In this document: one piece after another, positions 1-7,004 of the stretch
Position numbering within the stretch: the first letter of the stretch is position 1
Layout of the letters: each line of letters begins with the position of its first letter
Source: Anaerolineales bacterium
GTDB lineage: Bacteria > Chloroflexota > Anaerolineae > Anaerolineales > Villigracilaceae
DNA: 32,023 nt
Assembly (NCBI GenBank): GCA_016932715.1
Contig: JAFGCG010000048.1
Location: forward strand, 1-32,023
Direction of reading: 5' to 3'
Position numbers and translations under genes: made by a program
Notes under the pieces: model-generated
What the model was told of the DNA's origin: nothing
Databases searched by the model: none
What the model saw: only the letters and a program-made list of their open reading frames with translations

Positions 1-93
1 TGGCGGGCGAGGCACATTGACATGATCTTCACGATCTCCTTGTTTGTCCACCGACCCACCTTAAGAAAAAAGAGCATGCCGCCCAACTACGTC

Positions 94-156
94 TTAAGCG
101 AAGTAGGTTCGCATACGATCCCATTTTGGGGTATTATACGAAGTAACTTCGCTTAA
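94..156. repeat. 63-bp imperfect palindrome upstream of intI
   Basis: The outer arms TTAAGCGAAGT (94-104) and ACTTCGCTTAA (146-156) are perfect 11-bp complements. An inner imperfect stem continues from 109-123 to 127-141, closing on a TTT loop. The right arm runs into GCTTAAC (151-157), which matches RYYYAAC. The whole could fold into one long cruciform or single-strand hairpin. It might be a recombination site or a regulatory element; it lacks the box order of a normal attC. Confidence 0.6.
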
Positions 157-176
157 CAGCCTTTATCTTACAAAGA

Positions 177-193
177 ACAAACTGCGAGTTTGT
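177..193. repeat. 7-bp hairpin upstream of intI
   Basis: ACAAACT (177-183) and AGTTTGT (187-193) form a perfect 7-bp stem with a GCG loop. Its role is unknown; it lies 107 bases before the intI start. Confidence 0.5.
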
Positions 194-236
194 CATACAA
201 TTGCTGCAGGTGGAACCTCGAAGTACGTTTCTAAGA

Positions 237-254
237 CTATACTGTCAAGTATAG
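237..254. repeat. 7-bp hairpin upstream of intI
   Basis: CTATACT (237-243) and AGTATAG (248-254) form a perfect 7-bp stem with a GTCA loop. It lies 45 bases before the intI start, a position where it could act as an operator or leader hairpin. The function is not known. Confidence 0.5.
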
Positions 255-299
255 AGATGTAACCTTCAAAAATCAATAGCCAGGGGGCACGAAATCGAC

Positions 300-1328
300 A
301 TGCCAAATATCCACAATCCATCAGCACCTCCCTCCGTTCCACCGGCTGGACAGGGGAAAAAACTGCTCGATCAATACCGTGAGGCACTCCGGAGCCGGCA
401 TTATTCTTTCCGTACCGAAACAGCCTACGTTTCCTGGGTGCGGCAATATATTCTCTATCACCATAAACGACACCCTCGTGAAATGGGTCTTCCAGAGATC
501 AACGCTTTCATTACCTACCTTGCCGCTCAGAAGAGGATTTCCGCCTCCACGCAAAACCAGGCGATCAGCGCCATTCTTTTCCTGTATCGCTACGTCCTCT
601 CTATCCAGCTGGAGGAAAGAGCGCTCCTTCCCATCCGTCCGAAGCGACCCCACCATGTCCCTGCCGTTCTTTCCAGGGAAGAGGCGAAGAGAGTGATTGC
701 GAAGATGGATGGGATCTATAAAGTGATGGCACAGATCATGTATGGCAGTGGTCTGCGCCTGACGGAAGTCCTGCGCCTGCGTGTCAGAGACTTGGATTTT
801 GCGAATCGCCAGATCGTGGTCCGCGATGGCAAGGGGGAGAACGATCGTATTACGATGTTTCCGGATGTCTTGCTCGAGCCTCTGCGCCTCCGCCTTAAAC
901 ACGTGAAAGCGCAGCATGACCTTGACCTTGCCATGGGCTATGGCACAGTTTACCTGCCCTATGCCCTGGAACGAAAATACCCGAATGCCAATCGCGAGTT
1001 TGCCTGGCAATATGTCTTTCCGGCACCCATTCTCTCCAGCGACCCTGTAAGTGGCATCAAACAGCGACATCACTTGAACGAAGCGAACCTGCAGAGAGCT
1101 GTCAAGCAAGCCGCTCGCCTTGCGAAAGTAGACAAACCCGTTACCCCGCATACGTTTCGCCATAGTTTCGCGACCCACCTCCTTGAGAACGGCTATGACA
1201 TCCGCACGGTCCAGGAACTGCTCGGACACAAGGACGTAAAGACGACGATGATCTACACTCATGTGCTCCAGCGGGGTGGATTGGCCGTGAAGAGTCCCCT
1301 GGATGGTACGGATGTCATGAGAAAATGA
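300..1328 (+). CDS. intI: Integron integrase (IntI-type tyrosine recombinase)
   Basis: This 342-residue tyrosine recombinase would catalyse attI x attC exchange of gene cassettes. An N-terminal SAM-like DNA-binding domain (about residues 20-105) precedes the catalytic domain. Visible catalytic residues are R153 (SGLRLTE), K178, H284 and R287 (HTFRHSF), H310 (LGHKD) and nucleophile Y319 (IYTHV). The integron-specific insertion before the HxxR box is present at about residues 211-257 (GYGTVYLP to the FAWQYVFPA region); ordinary Xer or phage integrases lack it. Length equals the IntI family norm and all catalytic residues are intact, so the protein looks functional. The ATG at 300 follows AGGGGG at a rather long spacing. 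No cassette or clear attC is seen in the window. It sits beside tRNA-Ser, but IntI enzymes do not normally use tRNA genes as targets. Confidence 0.93.
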   Translation: MPNIHNPSAPPSVPPAGQGKKLLDQYREALRSRHYSFRTETAYVSWVRQYILYHHKRHPREMGLPEINAFITYLAAQKRISASTQNQAISAILFLYRYVLSIQLEERALLPIRPKRPHHVPAVLSREEAKRVIAKMDGIYKVMAQIMYGSGLRLTEVLRLRVRDLDFANRQIVVRDGKGENDRITMFPDVLLEPLRLRLKHVKAQHDLDLAMGYGTVYLPYALERKYPNANREFAWQYVFPAPILSSDPVSGIKQRHHLNEANLQRAVKQAARLAKVDKPVTPHTFRHSFATHLLENGYDIRTVQELLGHKDVKTTMIYTHVLQRGGLAVKSPLDGTDVMRK

Positions 1329-1384
1329 CTCTTTTCTGGTCTGGACTGATTGACGATAATCGAAAGAGGTGATAAAGTAGCGCC

Positions 1385-1426
1385 AATTAAAAAGGAATGT
1401 GCCCTTTCTGACAAAAGGGCACATTC
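1385..1426 (-). terminator. Rho-independent terminator of tRNA-Ser
   Basis: A perfect 13-bp stem (1395-1407 with 1414-1426, loop CTGACA) is followed on the minus strand by CCTTTTTAATT. It lies 39 bases beyond the tRNA 3' end in the tRNA direction. It could also slow plus-strand transcription leaving intI, although no T-run follows on that strand. Confidence 0.8.
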
Positions 1427-1465
1427 ATAGACAAAATCCCATGGCTTGAGAATGTTGTCTAGTAG

Positions 1466-1552
1466 CGGAGAGGGCGGGATTTGAACCCGCGTTGCCTTTC
1501 GGCAAACACGCTCTCCAGGCGTGCGCGCTAAACCGGACTACGCGACCTCTCC
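1466..1552 (-). tRNA. tRNA-Ser (anticodon GGA)
   Basis: On the minus strand, acceptor arm GGAGAGG (1552-1546) pairs with CCTCTCC (1473-1467), leaving G as discriminator base at 1466. The anticodon arm is CACGC-CTGGAGA-GCGTG, giving anticodon GGA (Ser, UCC/UCU codons). A long class II variable arm (TTGCCGAAAGGCAA) and the T-loop GGTTCAAATCC confirm serine. The length is 87 nt and the 3' CCA is not encoded. A T-rich terminator follows at 1385-1426. Confidence 0.95.
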
Positions 1553-1599
1553 CTGATTAGAGCGACGGGATTATACCAGAAATATAACATGGCCCTAAG

Positions 1600-1638
1600 A
1601 AAAAACCTTGCGAAGGTTTCAAACCTTTGCAAGGTTTT
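1600..1638 (-). terminator. Rho-independent terminator of the cytochrome gene
   Basis: A 17-bp stem with one G-T wobble (1602-1618 with 1622-1638) is followed on the minus strand by six T residues (1605-1600 and adjoining bases). It lies just past the cytochrome stop at 1643 and ends the minus-strand transcript. Confidence 0.8.
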
Positions 1639-1642
1639 GATA

Positions 1643-2146
1643 TTAGTTTTCCAGTGCACCCTGGTTGATCCAGTCTGTGATCAACTGGACCTGGGGCGGT
1701 GTGAGTTTGGGTCCGCGCTTGGGCATTTTCTGGTTCACGATCAGCTCGACCAGCAAACTGTTCGCCGCGTCCCCCGGGGTAACAACGGGACCGTTCTCTG
1801 AGCCAGCCATAAGACTGGCATGGGTTTTCAGGTCCAAGCCTTCCTGCGTGCGATCCCCGCCGTGACAGTTCACACAGCGGCTCTCGATGATGGGCAGGAC
1901 GTCATTTGCAAAACTGACGGTCGCGCCTTCCGCGGCGGGTTGAGTGGCTGGCGCTTCCGTTGCCTGCGCGGGCTCGGTCGGCGCGGCGGTGTCGGTAGCC
2001 GGCAGCGGATCGGTCGGCACGCTGGTCGCGGGAGCCTGGGCTGTCTCGGTCGGTCCGGAAACAGGGATGGCAGCCGGCTGAGTCCCGCAGGCCGACAACA
2101 ATCCAACGATCAAAACAAATAATGCGAGCTTGTACACTGACTTCAT
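1643..2146 (-). CDS. c-type cytochrome lipoprotein
   Basis: This 167-residue exported lipoprotein carries one haem c. A lipoprotein signal peptide ends in LLSAC, with Cys20 as the lipidation site. A Pro/Thr/Ala-rich tether of about 55 residues follows, then a small cytochrome domain with C91-V-N-C94-H95 and a likely distal ligand Met141 in KMPKRGP. The motif style (CVNCHGG, a LDLKTHASLMAGS-like stretch, then KMP and a C-terminal INQGA) resembles the planctomycete-type cytochrome c domain. It would sit on the outer face of the membrane; its electron partner is unknown. The upstream DUF2231 gene ends 12 bases before it, and its stop codon overlaps the AGGAG ribosome site of this gene, so the two are co-transcribed. 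Confidence 0.85.
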   Translation of the reverse strand: MKSVYKLALFVLIVGLLSACGTQPAAIPVSGPTETAQAPATSVPTDPLPATDTAAPTEPAQATEAPATQPAAEGATVSFANDVLPIIESRCVNCHGGDRTQEGLDLKTHASLMAGSENGPVVTPGDAANSLLVELIVNQKMPKRGPKLTPPQVQLITDWINQGALEN

Positions 2147-2158
2147 TTTTATCTACTC

Positions 2159-2596
2159 CTAAAAACCGTATAGAATGACGCCGCCCAGAAATGCCAGGAC
2201 AAGCGCGATGCCAAAACTGACACCATACGATGCAATATACAGGAAACGATTGCCCTTCCAAAACAGTTCCGGGTTGCGGTAACGAACGATGCTAATTCCC
2301 GCAGTGAGAACAAGTAAGAGCGTCGCCAGAATGATCTTTGTCATTGCATTGGGTGCGGCGCCGTCGTAGTTTTCCACGTTATCCATCACGCCGCTGAGAC
2401 CTGCCGCGAGGGTGCCCAGCGAAGCCAGCACAATATTTGCAAAAGCAGCCTGCTCGAGGGAGGTGCTTTTTCTCCAGGATGCCAGCAGGATGAAAAGGAA
2501 CGCGGCGCCGGTCAGGGCAATGGGGAAATGGACCAGCATGGGATGCGTGGGGTGCACTTCCGTCAAAGCAGTGATCACGCGATTAATGAATTCCAT
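2159..2596 (-). CDS. DUF2231-type integral membrane protein
   Basis: This 145-residue protein has four hydrophobic segments (about residues 22-40, 50-68, 82-103 and 118-143). The N-terminal HPTHPMLVHFPIAL stretch is the hallmark of DUF2231 membrane proteins, whose histidines may bind haem or metal. The start at 2596 follows GAGGAGA at good spacing. It is translationally close to the cytochrome lipoprotein at 1643-2146, which suggests a shared electron-transfer role at the membrane. That role is an inference from pairing; the biochemical function of DUF2231 is not established. Confidence 0.8.
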   Translation of the reverse strand: MEFINRVITALTEVHPTHPMLVHFPIALTGAAFLFILLASWRKSTSLEQAAFANIVLASLGTLAAGLSGVMDNVENYDGAAPNAMTKIILATLLLVLTAGISIVRYRNPELFWKGNRFLYIASYGVSFGIALVLAFLGGVILYGF

Positions 2597-2623
2597 CTTC
2601 TCTCCTCTTGATTTTTTACAAGA

Positions 2624-2641
2624 CCCTGGTCACTGCCAGGG
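2624..2641. repeat. Short hairpin upstream of the DUF2231 gene
   Basis: CCCTGG (2624-2629) and CCAGGG (2636-2641) form a 6-bp stem, followed on the plus strand by a T-rich stretch. It lies in the 235-base gap between the histidine kinase and the DUF2231 gene. It may be a weak terminator or part of a leader; the remainder of the gap shows no gene. Confidence 0.3.
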
Positions 2642-2831
2642 CCTTCTTCTTAATATACGTTCATAGTTTGCAAATTGGATGTAATAAAAGCGCCGATTAT
2701 TACCGTAACCTTTCCTAAGAACTTACTCATTTTCCGGTTTGAAGAACTGCTCCCGGCGGGTTGCCCTTCAGGACGCTGCGCAGCAAGCCTGCCTTACAGG
2801 AACGCTTCCGCTTTTGACCCCCGCTATTTGT

Positions 2832-4187
2832 TCACGATCGCTTTGGCAGCCTCAGGATGACCTTCAAGCCGTTGCCCGCTTCGCTCTCCGCCGACAATTG
2901 TCCGCCGTGCGCCTGGACGATGGACTTGGCGATTGCCAAGCCCAGCCCTGAGCCGCCGTCCTCGTCACGCTGGCGGGCTGCGTCTGTCCGGTAGAAGCGC
3001 TCGAAGATGCGCTCCAGGTCATCCGCTTGCAGGCCGGGTCCGCTGTCCTGCACCGCGAATTCAACCTGATCTTCTGCATCTCGCCCGGAAAGGAGGATCC
3101 TGCCGCCCTCAGGCGTATGGTGCAGGGCGTTGTCCAAAATGTTCGTAAGGACCTGGGTCATTCGCCCGGGATCCACCTCGATGGGCGAAAGCGACGCGGC
3201 GATTTCCAGATCCAGCGTGATGTTCTTGCGCCGAGTCTGATATTGATACAGCGAGGCAACCTCCTGAAGGAGCCGCTCCGGTTCGATGATCTGCAGGCTC
3301 ATGGTCAATTCACCTGCGTCTGCCAGGGAGAGGATACGCAGGTCGTTTACCAGGTGCTCGAGCCGTGTCGCTTCCTCGCGAATGATCTCGAAATTCTCGG
3401 GCGTCGGCGGCAGGACGCCGTCATGGACCGCCTCGGCATGCCCGAGGATCAAGCTTAGCGGTGTGCGTAATTCATGGGCAATGTCGGCGGTCATTTGCCG
3501 GCGCGCATTGACCGAGCGCGAAAGCTCGGCGCTCATCCTGTTGAAGGCTTTACCGAGTTCGCCCAGTTCGTCGTTCGAACGGATGGGAACCTGCTGCGAG
3601 AGGTCGCCCTGTGAAACGGCATGGGTGGCTTGTGTAAGCTCGCGAATGGGTGATGTCAGGCTGCGCGAGAGCAAAACGCCCAGGAGGAGCGCAACAGCCA
3701 TCGCAGCCAGCGCGCTGTAGATCAGAAATGTAGTCGTGCGATTGAGAAAAACTCGTTCGGGGGAATTCTCGTCGAATGGCGGCGGCGAGAAGATCAAATA
3801 ACCTACGGTCTTGCCCTCCACTTGAATAGGAGCGCCACGCTCGACCTGCTCCTTCGGAAGAGCATCGCCTAATTTAACTTTGGATCCTGCCCGGATCACT
3901 TTTCCGGATCGATCGGTGACAGTTAGTGGACTGTACAGTTTCGGGGGAGGATTATCACTGGGCGCAGGATAACGCATGAAAAGCTCAGCCTGCTCGATAC
4001 CATCCCAGGAGCCGCGTGTCATGTAGTAATCCTGAAGCGTTCCCATGAGAGTGGAACGGTTATTGTCTTCCGTGAATTGTCTGAATTCCCGGTTCGTGTT
4101 GTAACGGGCGAAGAGGACGATCAACAGAACGCTGATCAGGCTGATGCCAAGAAAGGACAGGCTGAGCTTGAGTGTGATAGAACGCAT
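2832..4187 (-). CDS. Two-component sensor histidine kinase (HAMP, BaeS/PhoR-like)
   Basis: This 451-residue membrane sensor kinase pairs with the regulator encoded just upstream. TM1 spans about residues 8-27, followed by an extracytoplasmic sensor region of about 120 residues, then TM2 at about 152-173 and HAMP at about 175-227. The HisKA box DIAHELRTPL carries the phospho-accepting His238. The ATPase domain shows N box NILDNALHH, G1 DSGPGL and G2 GGSGLGLAIAK. The frame is open upstream to 4217, but the ATG at 4187 is preferred: it lies 4 bases after the regulator stop, has GAGAG before it, and starts directly ahead of TM1. The signal sensed is unknown; the context suggests envelope stress or substrates of the efflux system. 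Confidence 0.93.
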   Translation of the reverse strand: MRSITLKLSLSFLGISLISVLLIVLFARYNTNREFRQFTEDNNRSTLMGTLQDYYMTRGSWDGIEQAELFMRYPAPSDNPPPKLYSPLTVTDRSGKVIRAGSKVKLGDALPKEQVERGAPIQVEGKTVGYLIFSPPPFDENSPERVFLNRTTTFLIYSALAAMAVALLLGVLLSRSLTSPIRELTQATHAVSQGDLSQQVPIRSNDELGELGKAFNRMSAELSRSVNARRQMTADIAHELRTPLSLILGHAEAVHDGVLPPTPENFEIIREEATRLEHLVNDLRILSLADAGELTMSLQIIEPERLLQEVASLYQYQTRRKNITLDLEIAASLSPIEVDPGRMTQVLTNILDNALHHTPEGGRILLSGRDAEDQVEFAVQDSGPGLQADDLERIFERFYRTDAARQRDEDGGSGLGLAIAKSIVQAHGGQLSAESEAGNGLKVILRLPKRS

Positions 4188-4191
4188 GGGG

Positions 4192-4875
4192 TCACTCTCT
4201 CTTGAAGCGATAGCCAACGCCGTAGACGGTTTCGATGTATTGAGGCGCGCGCGGTTCGGGTTCTATCTTGCCGCGCAGATTTTTGATGTGCGTGTCAATG
4301 GTACGCTCATAGCCTTCGTAGCGTACTCCCTGAATGATGTCCAGCAGGTCCAGGCGTGAATAGACCCGTCCGGGCGAAGTCATCAGTGCGGTCAGGATGT
4401 CGAATTCGGAGGGCGTGAGGTCGACGAATTGCCCGGCAACCCTGACGGTACGGGTGTCACGGTCCAGGACGATATCGGCGGCTTTCAGGATTTTCGCGGC
4501 GGGCTGCACATCTCCCGCGCGCCGCAGGACGGCGCGCACGCGCGCCACCAGTTCACGCGGGCGGAATGGTTTCGTCATGTAATCGTCCGCGCCGACCTCC
4601 AGGCCGATCACTTTTTCCTCGTCGTCCACGCGCGCGGTCAGCAGGATGATCGGCGTATTGTTCTCGGCGCGATGTTTGCGCATGAACTCGTAGCCATCCA
4701 TCTCAGGCATCATCACGTCGAGGACGATCAGGTCGGGTTTTTCACGGCGCGCGACAGCCAGCGCGTCCCTGCCATTGTGTGCGGTCACCACGCGGTAGCC
4801 TTCCTGTGTGAGATAACTTTCGACCAGCGAGACCAGCCGCTTTTCGTCGTCTACCACCATGATTGTCTTCGACAT
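4192..4875 (-). CDS. OmpR-family response regulator
   Basis: This 227-residue DNA-binding regulator has an N-terminal receiver domain with acidic pair D9/D10, phosphorylated Asp53 (LIVLDVMMP), Thr80 and Lys102 (TKPF). A C-terminal winged-helix domain follows (about residues 130-227, ending ETVYGVGYRF). It is the partner of the kinase encoded 4 bases downstream. The cluster order (adaptors, ABC transporter, lipoprotein, regulator, kinase on one strand) suggests it controls the efflux block. The tandem 11-bp repeats at 13822-13843 are a plausible operator. A palindromic repeat (4919-4972) lies just upstream, so it may share the efflux transcript or have its own start. Confidence 0.95.
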   Translation of the reverse strand: MSKTIMVVDDEKRLVSLVESYLTQEGYRVVTAHNGRDALAVARREKPDLIVLDVMMPEMDGYEFMRKHRAENNTPIILLTARVDDEEKVIGLEVGADDYMTKPFRPRELVARVRAVLRRAGDVQPAAKILKAADIVLDRDTRTVRVAGQFVDLTPSEFDILTALMTSPGRVYSRLDLLDIIQGVRYEGYERTIDTHIKNLRGKIEPEPRAPQYIETVYGVGYRFKRE

Positions 4876-4918
4876 AGTTCACCTTGCCAAACTCAGTATA
4901 CCAATATCAGTAATTCTT

Positions 4919-4972
4919 CGTAGCGGCGACTTCAGTCGCTGTCCAGCTGAACGACTGAAGTCGTTACTACCT
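4919..4972. repeat. Palindromic intergenic repeat, family A copy 1
   Basis: GTAGCGGCGACTTCAGTCG is followed by an imperfect complement ending CGACTGAAGTCGTTACTAC (about 19-bp stem with three changes). The same motif style recurs at 6950-7004 and, less closely, at 31831-31913. It fills the gap between the lipoprotein stop and the regulator start. It is a REP-like dispersed element, with no coding potential seen. Confidence 0.7.
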
Positions 4973-4973
4973 T

Positions 4974-5633
4974 TTACGAACCTGCTTTTTCCTGCAGGTA
5001 TTCGATCACTGCGTTGATCAGCATCGGCGGGACGACGTTCTCGCTGTTCTGGCGGGCGGCTTGCGCGGTGGCGATCTGATCCTGGCTTAAATTCTGGCTC
5101 TCGCCGCCAAAGCCTCCGGGTGGCATGCCGCCGCCAGCCGGCATGCGCATCTCGTCGGGAGGCCCACCGCCGCCGGGACCGAAGCCTCCGCCGCTGTTTC
5201 TGGAGGAATTTCCACTCCGTGTATTGCTGCTTTGTGAATTGCCCATCGCCATGCCCTGTTCCTGCATGATGCTGGCCATATCTTCACGCGTCAGGTTCAT
5301 GGCGGTGATGGCTTGCATCTGCTCGGCTGTCATCGTCTCCTGGATCTGTGCGATCAATGCTTCCTTTTCCTGATCGGCGGCGGTGTCGCTGTCGGATAGC
5401 GCTTGCAGGGTCTGCCAGAGGGGCAGGAGTTCGGCGGCCTGTTCTGCGGTCACTGTCTGGGCGGTGCCTTCGAGTTTGAGCGTGCCAATGATGAGTTGAG
5501 TGGTGGCAGGCAGCGCACCAGCGGAGGGTCCGCCCTGAGGAGCGGAAGCAGGATCAGCCTCGTTCGAGGCGCCGCCGCAGGCGGTCAAAGTCAGGATGAA
5601 GATGGTAAACAGAATGAGAGGTAGTTTTTTCAT
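4974..5633 (-). CDS. Gly-rich lipoprotein of the efflux cluster (unknown function)
   Basis: This 219-residue secreted lipoprotein has signal MKKLPLILFTIFILTLTACG with lipidated Cys19. A helical region (about residues 45-125) contains short TAEQ/MTAEQMQAI/LTREDM motifs that faintly recall the LTxxQ repeats of Spy/CpxP envelope-stress proteins. A Ser/Asn then Gly/Pro-rich segment (about 130-180) and a C-terminal helix follow. The frame is open upstream to 5843, but the ATG at 5633 has AAAGGAG before it and starts the signal peptide, so it is chosen. It lies between the MacB-type permease and the two-component pair. The Spy/CpxP resemblance is only an inference. Confidence 0.8.
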   Translation of the reverse strand: MKKLPLILFTIFILTLTACGGASNEADPASAPQGGPSAGALPATTQLIIGTLKLEGTAQTVTAEQAAELLPLWQTLQALSDSDTAADQEKEALIAQIQETMTAEQMQAITAMNLTREDMASIMQEQGMAMGNSQSSNTRSGNSSRNSGGGFGPGGGGPPDEMRMPAGGGMPPGGFGGESQNLSQDQIATAQAARQNSENVVPPMLINAVIEYLQEKAGS

Positions 5634-5645
5634 GAGGTCTCCTTT

Positions 5646-5696
5646 TGGAGTCAGCCAGCTTGCTTCTGCGATACGCCAGCAAGCTGGTTGACTCCA
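5646..5696. repeat. Palindromic intergenic repeat, family B copy 1
   Basis: TGGAGTCAGCCAGCTTGCT (5646-5664) and its complement at 5678-5696 form a 19-bp stem with one mismatch, loop 5665-5677. Nine T residues follow on the plus strand, but no plus-strand gene ends here. Reading the reverse complement, the first 34 or so bases match the element between V-ATPase subunits A and B (20987-21050), so the two are copies of one family. It sits between the ABC permease stop and the lipoprotein start. Confidence 0.75.
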
Positions 5697-5703
5697 TTTT
5701 TTT

Positions 5704-6936
5704 TTATTCATATCGCAGCGCTTCGATCGGGTCGAGCTGCGCGGCTTTGTTAGCCGGGTAAAAGCCGAAGAACGCGCCGACGATGGCCGCTGATCCGAAT
5801 GCCAGCAGAATCGAACCGGGGACAATGACGGTACGCATGTCACTCAGGAAGCCGTACAGGATCGCGCCGCCCATGCCCGCCCCCATGCCGATCAACCCGC
5901 CGACGATACTCAGCAGCAAGGCTTCCGCAAGGAACTGCATGCGGATGTCATCGGGCGTGGCGCCGATCGCCTGGCGGATGCCGATCTCGCGGGTCCGTTC
6001 GGTGACGCTGACCAGCATGATGTTCATGATGCCGATGCCGCCGACGATGAGCGAGACGCCGGCAACCCAGGCGAGCAGGGAACGGAACGCGGCGGTGGTC
6101 GATTCCTGCGTGCTGATGATATCCTGCTGACTGGTGACGGAGAAATCAAGTGAGTCGAGGCTGACGTCGTGACGTTTGGCGAGCAGGAGTTCGATCTGGG
6201 TTGTGACCTCTTCCAGATTGGCGTCATCTTCCATTTCCACGTACAACAAACGGACGCTGTCACCCATGATGCGGGCGAACATGGAAGGCGTGAACTTTTG
6301 AAAGACAACCTGGATGGGAACATAAAGGCGCGAGTCGTAATCCACATCCCCGACCGTCCCTTTTTCTGCCATGACACCGATCACGGTCAGTTTGGTTGTC
6401 TCGGCGGTGATGACCTGCCCGATCGGGTTTGCGTCCCCGAATAACTCCGTGGCGAGAGTCGAACCCAGCACCGCGACTTTTTGCTTGCGTTCATTTTCGG
6501 TCTCGTTGAAATAACGTCCCTGCGCCACATCCATATCGCGGACAGAGGGAAATTCGGTCGTGCTGCCAAGGACGGTGATGTTCTCGAGGGTTACGCTTCC
6601 GGCTTTGATCGTTGCGGTTGCCTGCTGTTCGACGATCACTGCTTTGACCCCGGAGACCCCCTCCTGGATGGCGGCTGCATCGTCGTAGACGAGCCCACCC
6701 GAGCTTCTGCCCATACCGGGAGGTCCCGCGCGTGAAAAGCTCGATTGGACAAAGAGCAGGTTCGAGCCAAGGCTGGTAATTTGTTCCGAAATCGTGGCTT
6801 CCGTCCCGGCGCTGATGGCGACCATGATGATGACCGCCGCTACGCCGATGATGATCCCCAGCGTTGTCAGGAACGAGCGGACTTTGTTTTTGAGGATCGC
6901 TTCCCAGGCGATCCGAATGACTTCGGTAAGTTTCAT
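5704..6936 (-). CDS. MacB/FtsX-type ABC transporter permease
   Basis: This 410-residue permease has the MacB fold: TM1 at about residues 20-41 (FLTTLGIIIGVAAVIIMVAI), a large extracytoplasmic MacB periplasmic-core domain (about 45-280), then three C-terminal TM segments with the FtsX motif around TREIGIRQAIGAT. It ends DPIEALRYE, typical of the family. Type VII ABC systems of this sort use ATP-driven mechanotransmission to push substrates outward through an adaptor. The ATPase gene lies just upstream (7000-7710), separated by a family A repeat. Substrates could be antibiotics, peptides or lipids; the sequence does not decide. Confidence 0.93.
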   Translation of the reverse strand: MKLTEVIRIAWEAILKNKVRSFLTTLGIIIGVAAVIIMVAISAGTEATISEQITSLGSNLLFVQSSFSRAGPPGMGRSSGGLVYDDAAAIQEGVSGVKAVIVEQQATATIKAGSVTLENITVLGSTTEFPSVRDMDVAQGRYFNETENERKQKVAVLGSTLATELFGDANPIGQVITAETTKLTVIGVMAEKGTVGDVDYDSRLYVPIQVVFQKFTPSMFARIMGDSVRLLYVEMEDDANLEEVTTQIELLLAKRHDVSLDSLDFSVTSQQDIISTQESTTAAFRSLLAWVAGVSLIVGGIGIMNIMLVSVTERTREIGIRQAIGATPDDIRMQFLAEALLLSIVGGLIGMGAGMGGAILYGFLSDMRTVIVPGSILLAFGSAAIVGAFFGFYPANKAAQLDPIEALRYE

Positions 6937-6949
6937 AATGTTCTCTTTT

Positions 6950-7004
6950 CCGTAGTAACGGCTTCAGCCGTTGATGACCATGGACGACTAAAGTCGTCAC
7001 TACA
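6950..7004. repeat. Palindromic intergenic repeat, family A copy 2
   Basis: GTAGTAACGGCTTCAGCCGT and ACGACTAAAGTCGTCACTAC form an imperfect palindrome of the same design as 4919-4972. It fills the gap between the ABC ATPase stop (7000) and the permease start (6936), and its end overlaps the last codons of the ATPase gene. Confidence 0.65.

Larger units (their letters stand above)
1..299. other. Structured leader of the integron integrase gene
   Basis: No convincing gene is seen in this stretch. It holds three inverted repeats (94-156, 177-193 and 237-254, listed separately) and two 7-mers that fit the integron core-site consensus RYYYAAC (GCCCAAC at 81-87, GCTTAAC at 151-157). In integrons, attI and the divergent cassette promoter normally lie directly upstream of intI, so the position fits attI. 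A full attI or attC site with paired R and L boxes could not be drawn. Sequence before base 1 is missing, so a cassette array further left cannot be excluded. Confidence 0.4.

Noticed and set aside
132-150. Similarity to loxP (minus strand ACTTCGTATAAT) and to a dif XerC arm (GGTTCGCATAC at 106-116)
   Set aside because: Only part of one arm matches in each case; the paired arm at the correct 6-8 base spacing is missing.
321-1424. Long open frame on the minus strand opposite the integrase
   Set aside because: The composition is low-quality shadow coding; the plus-strand integrase has a full set of catalytic motifs.
300-1552. Genomic island integrated at tRNA-Ser
   Set aside because: The recombinase is of IntI type, which does not target tRNA genes, and no duplicated tRNA 3' end was seen.
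5634-5843. 70-codon upstream extension of the Gly-rich lipoprotein
   Set aside because: It crosses the family B repeat and the end of the permease gene; the signal peptide starts at 5633 behind AAAGGAG.
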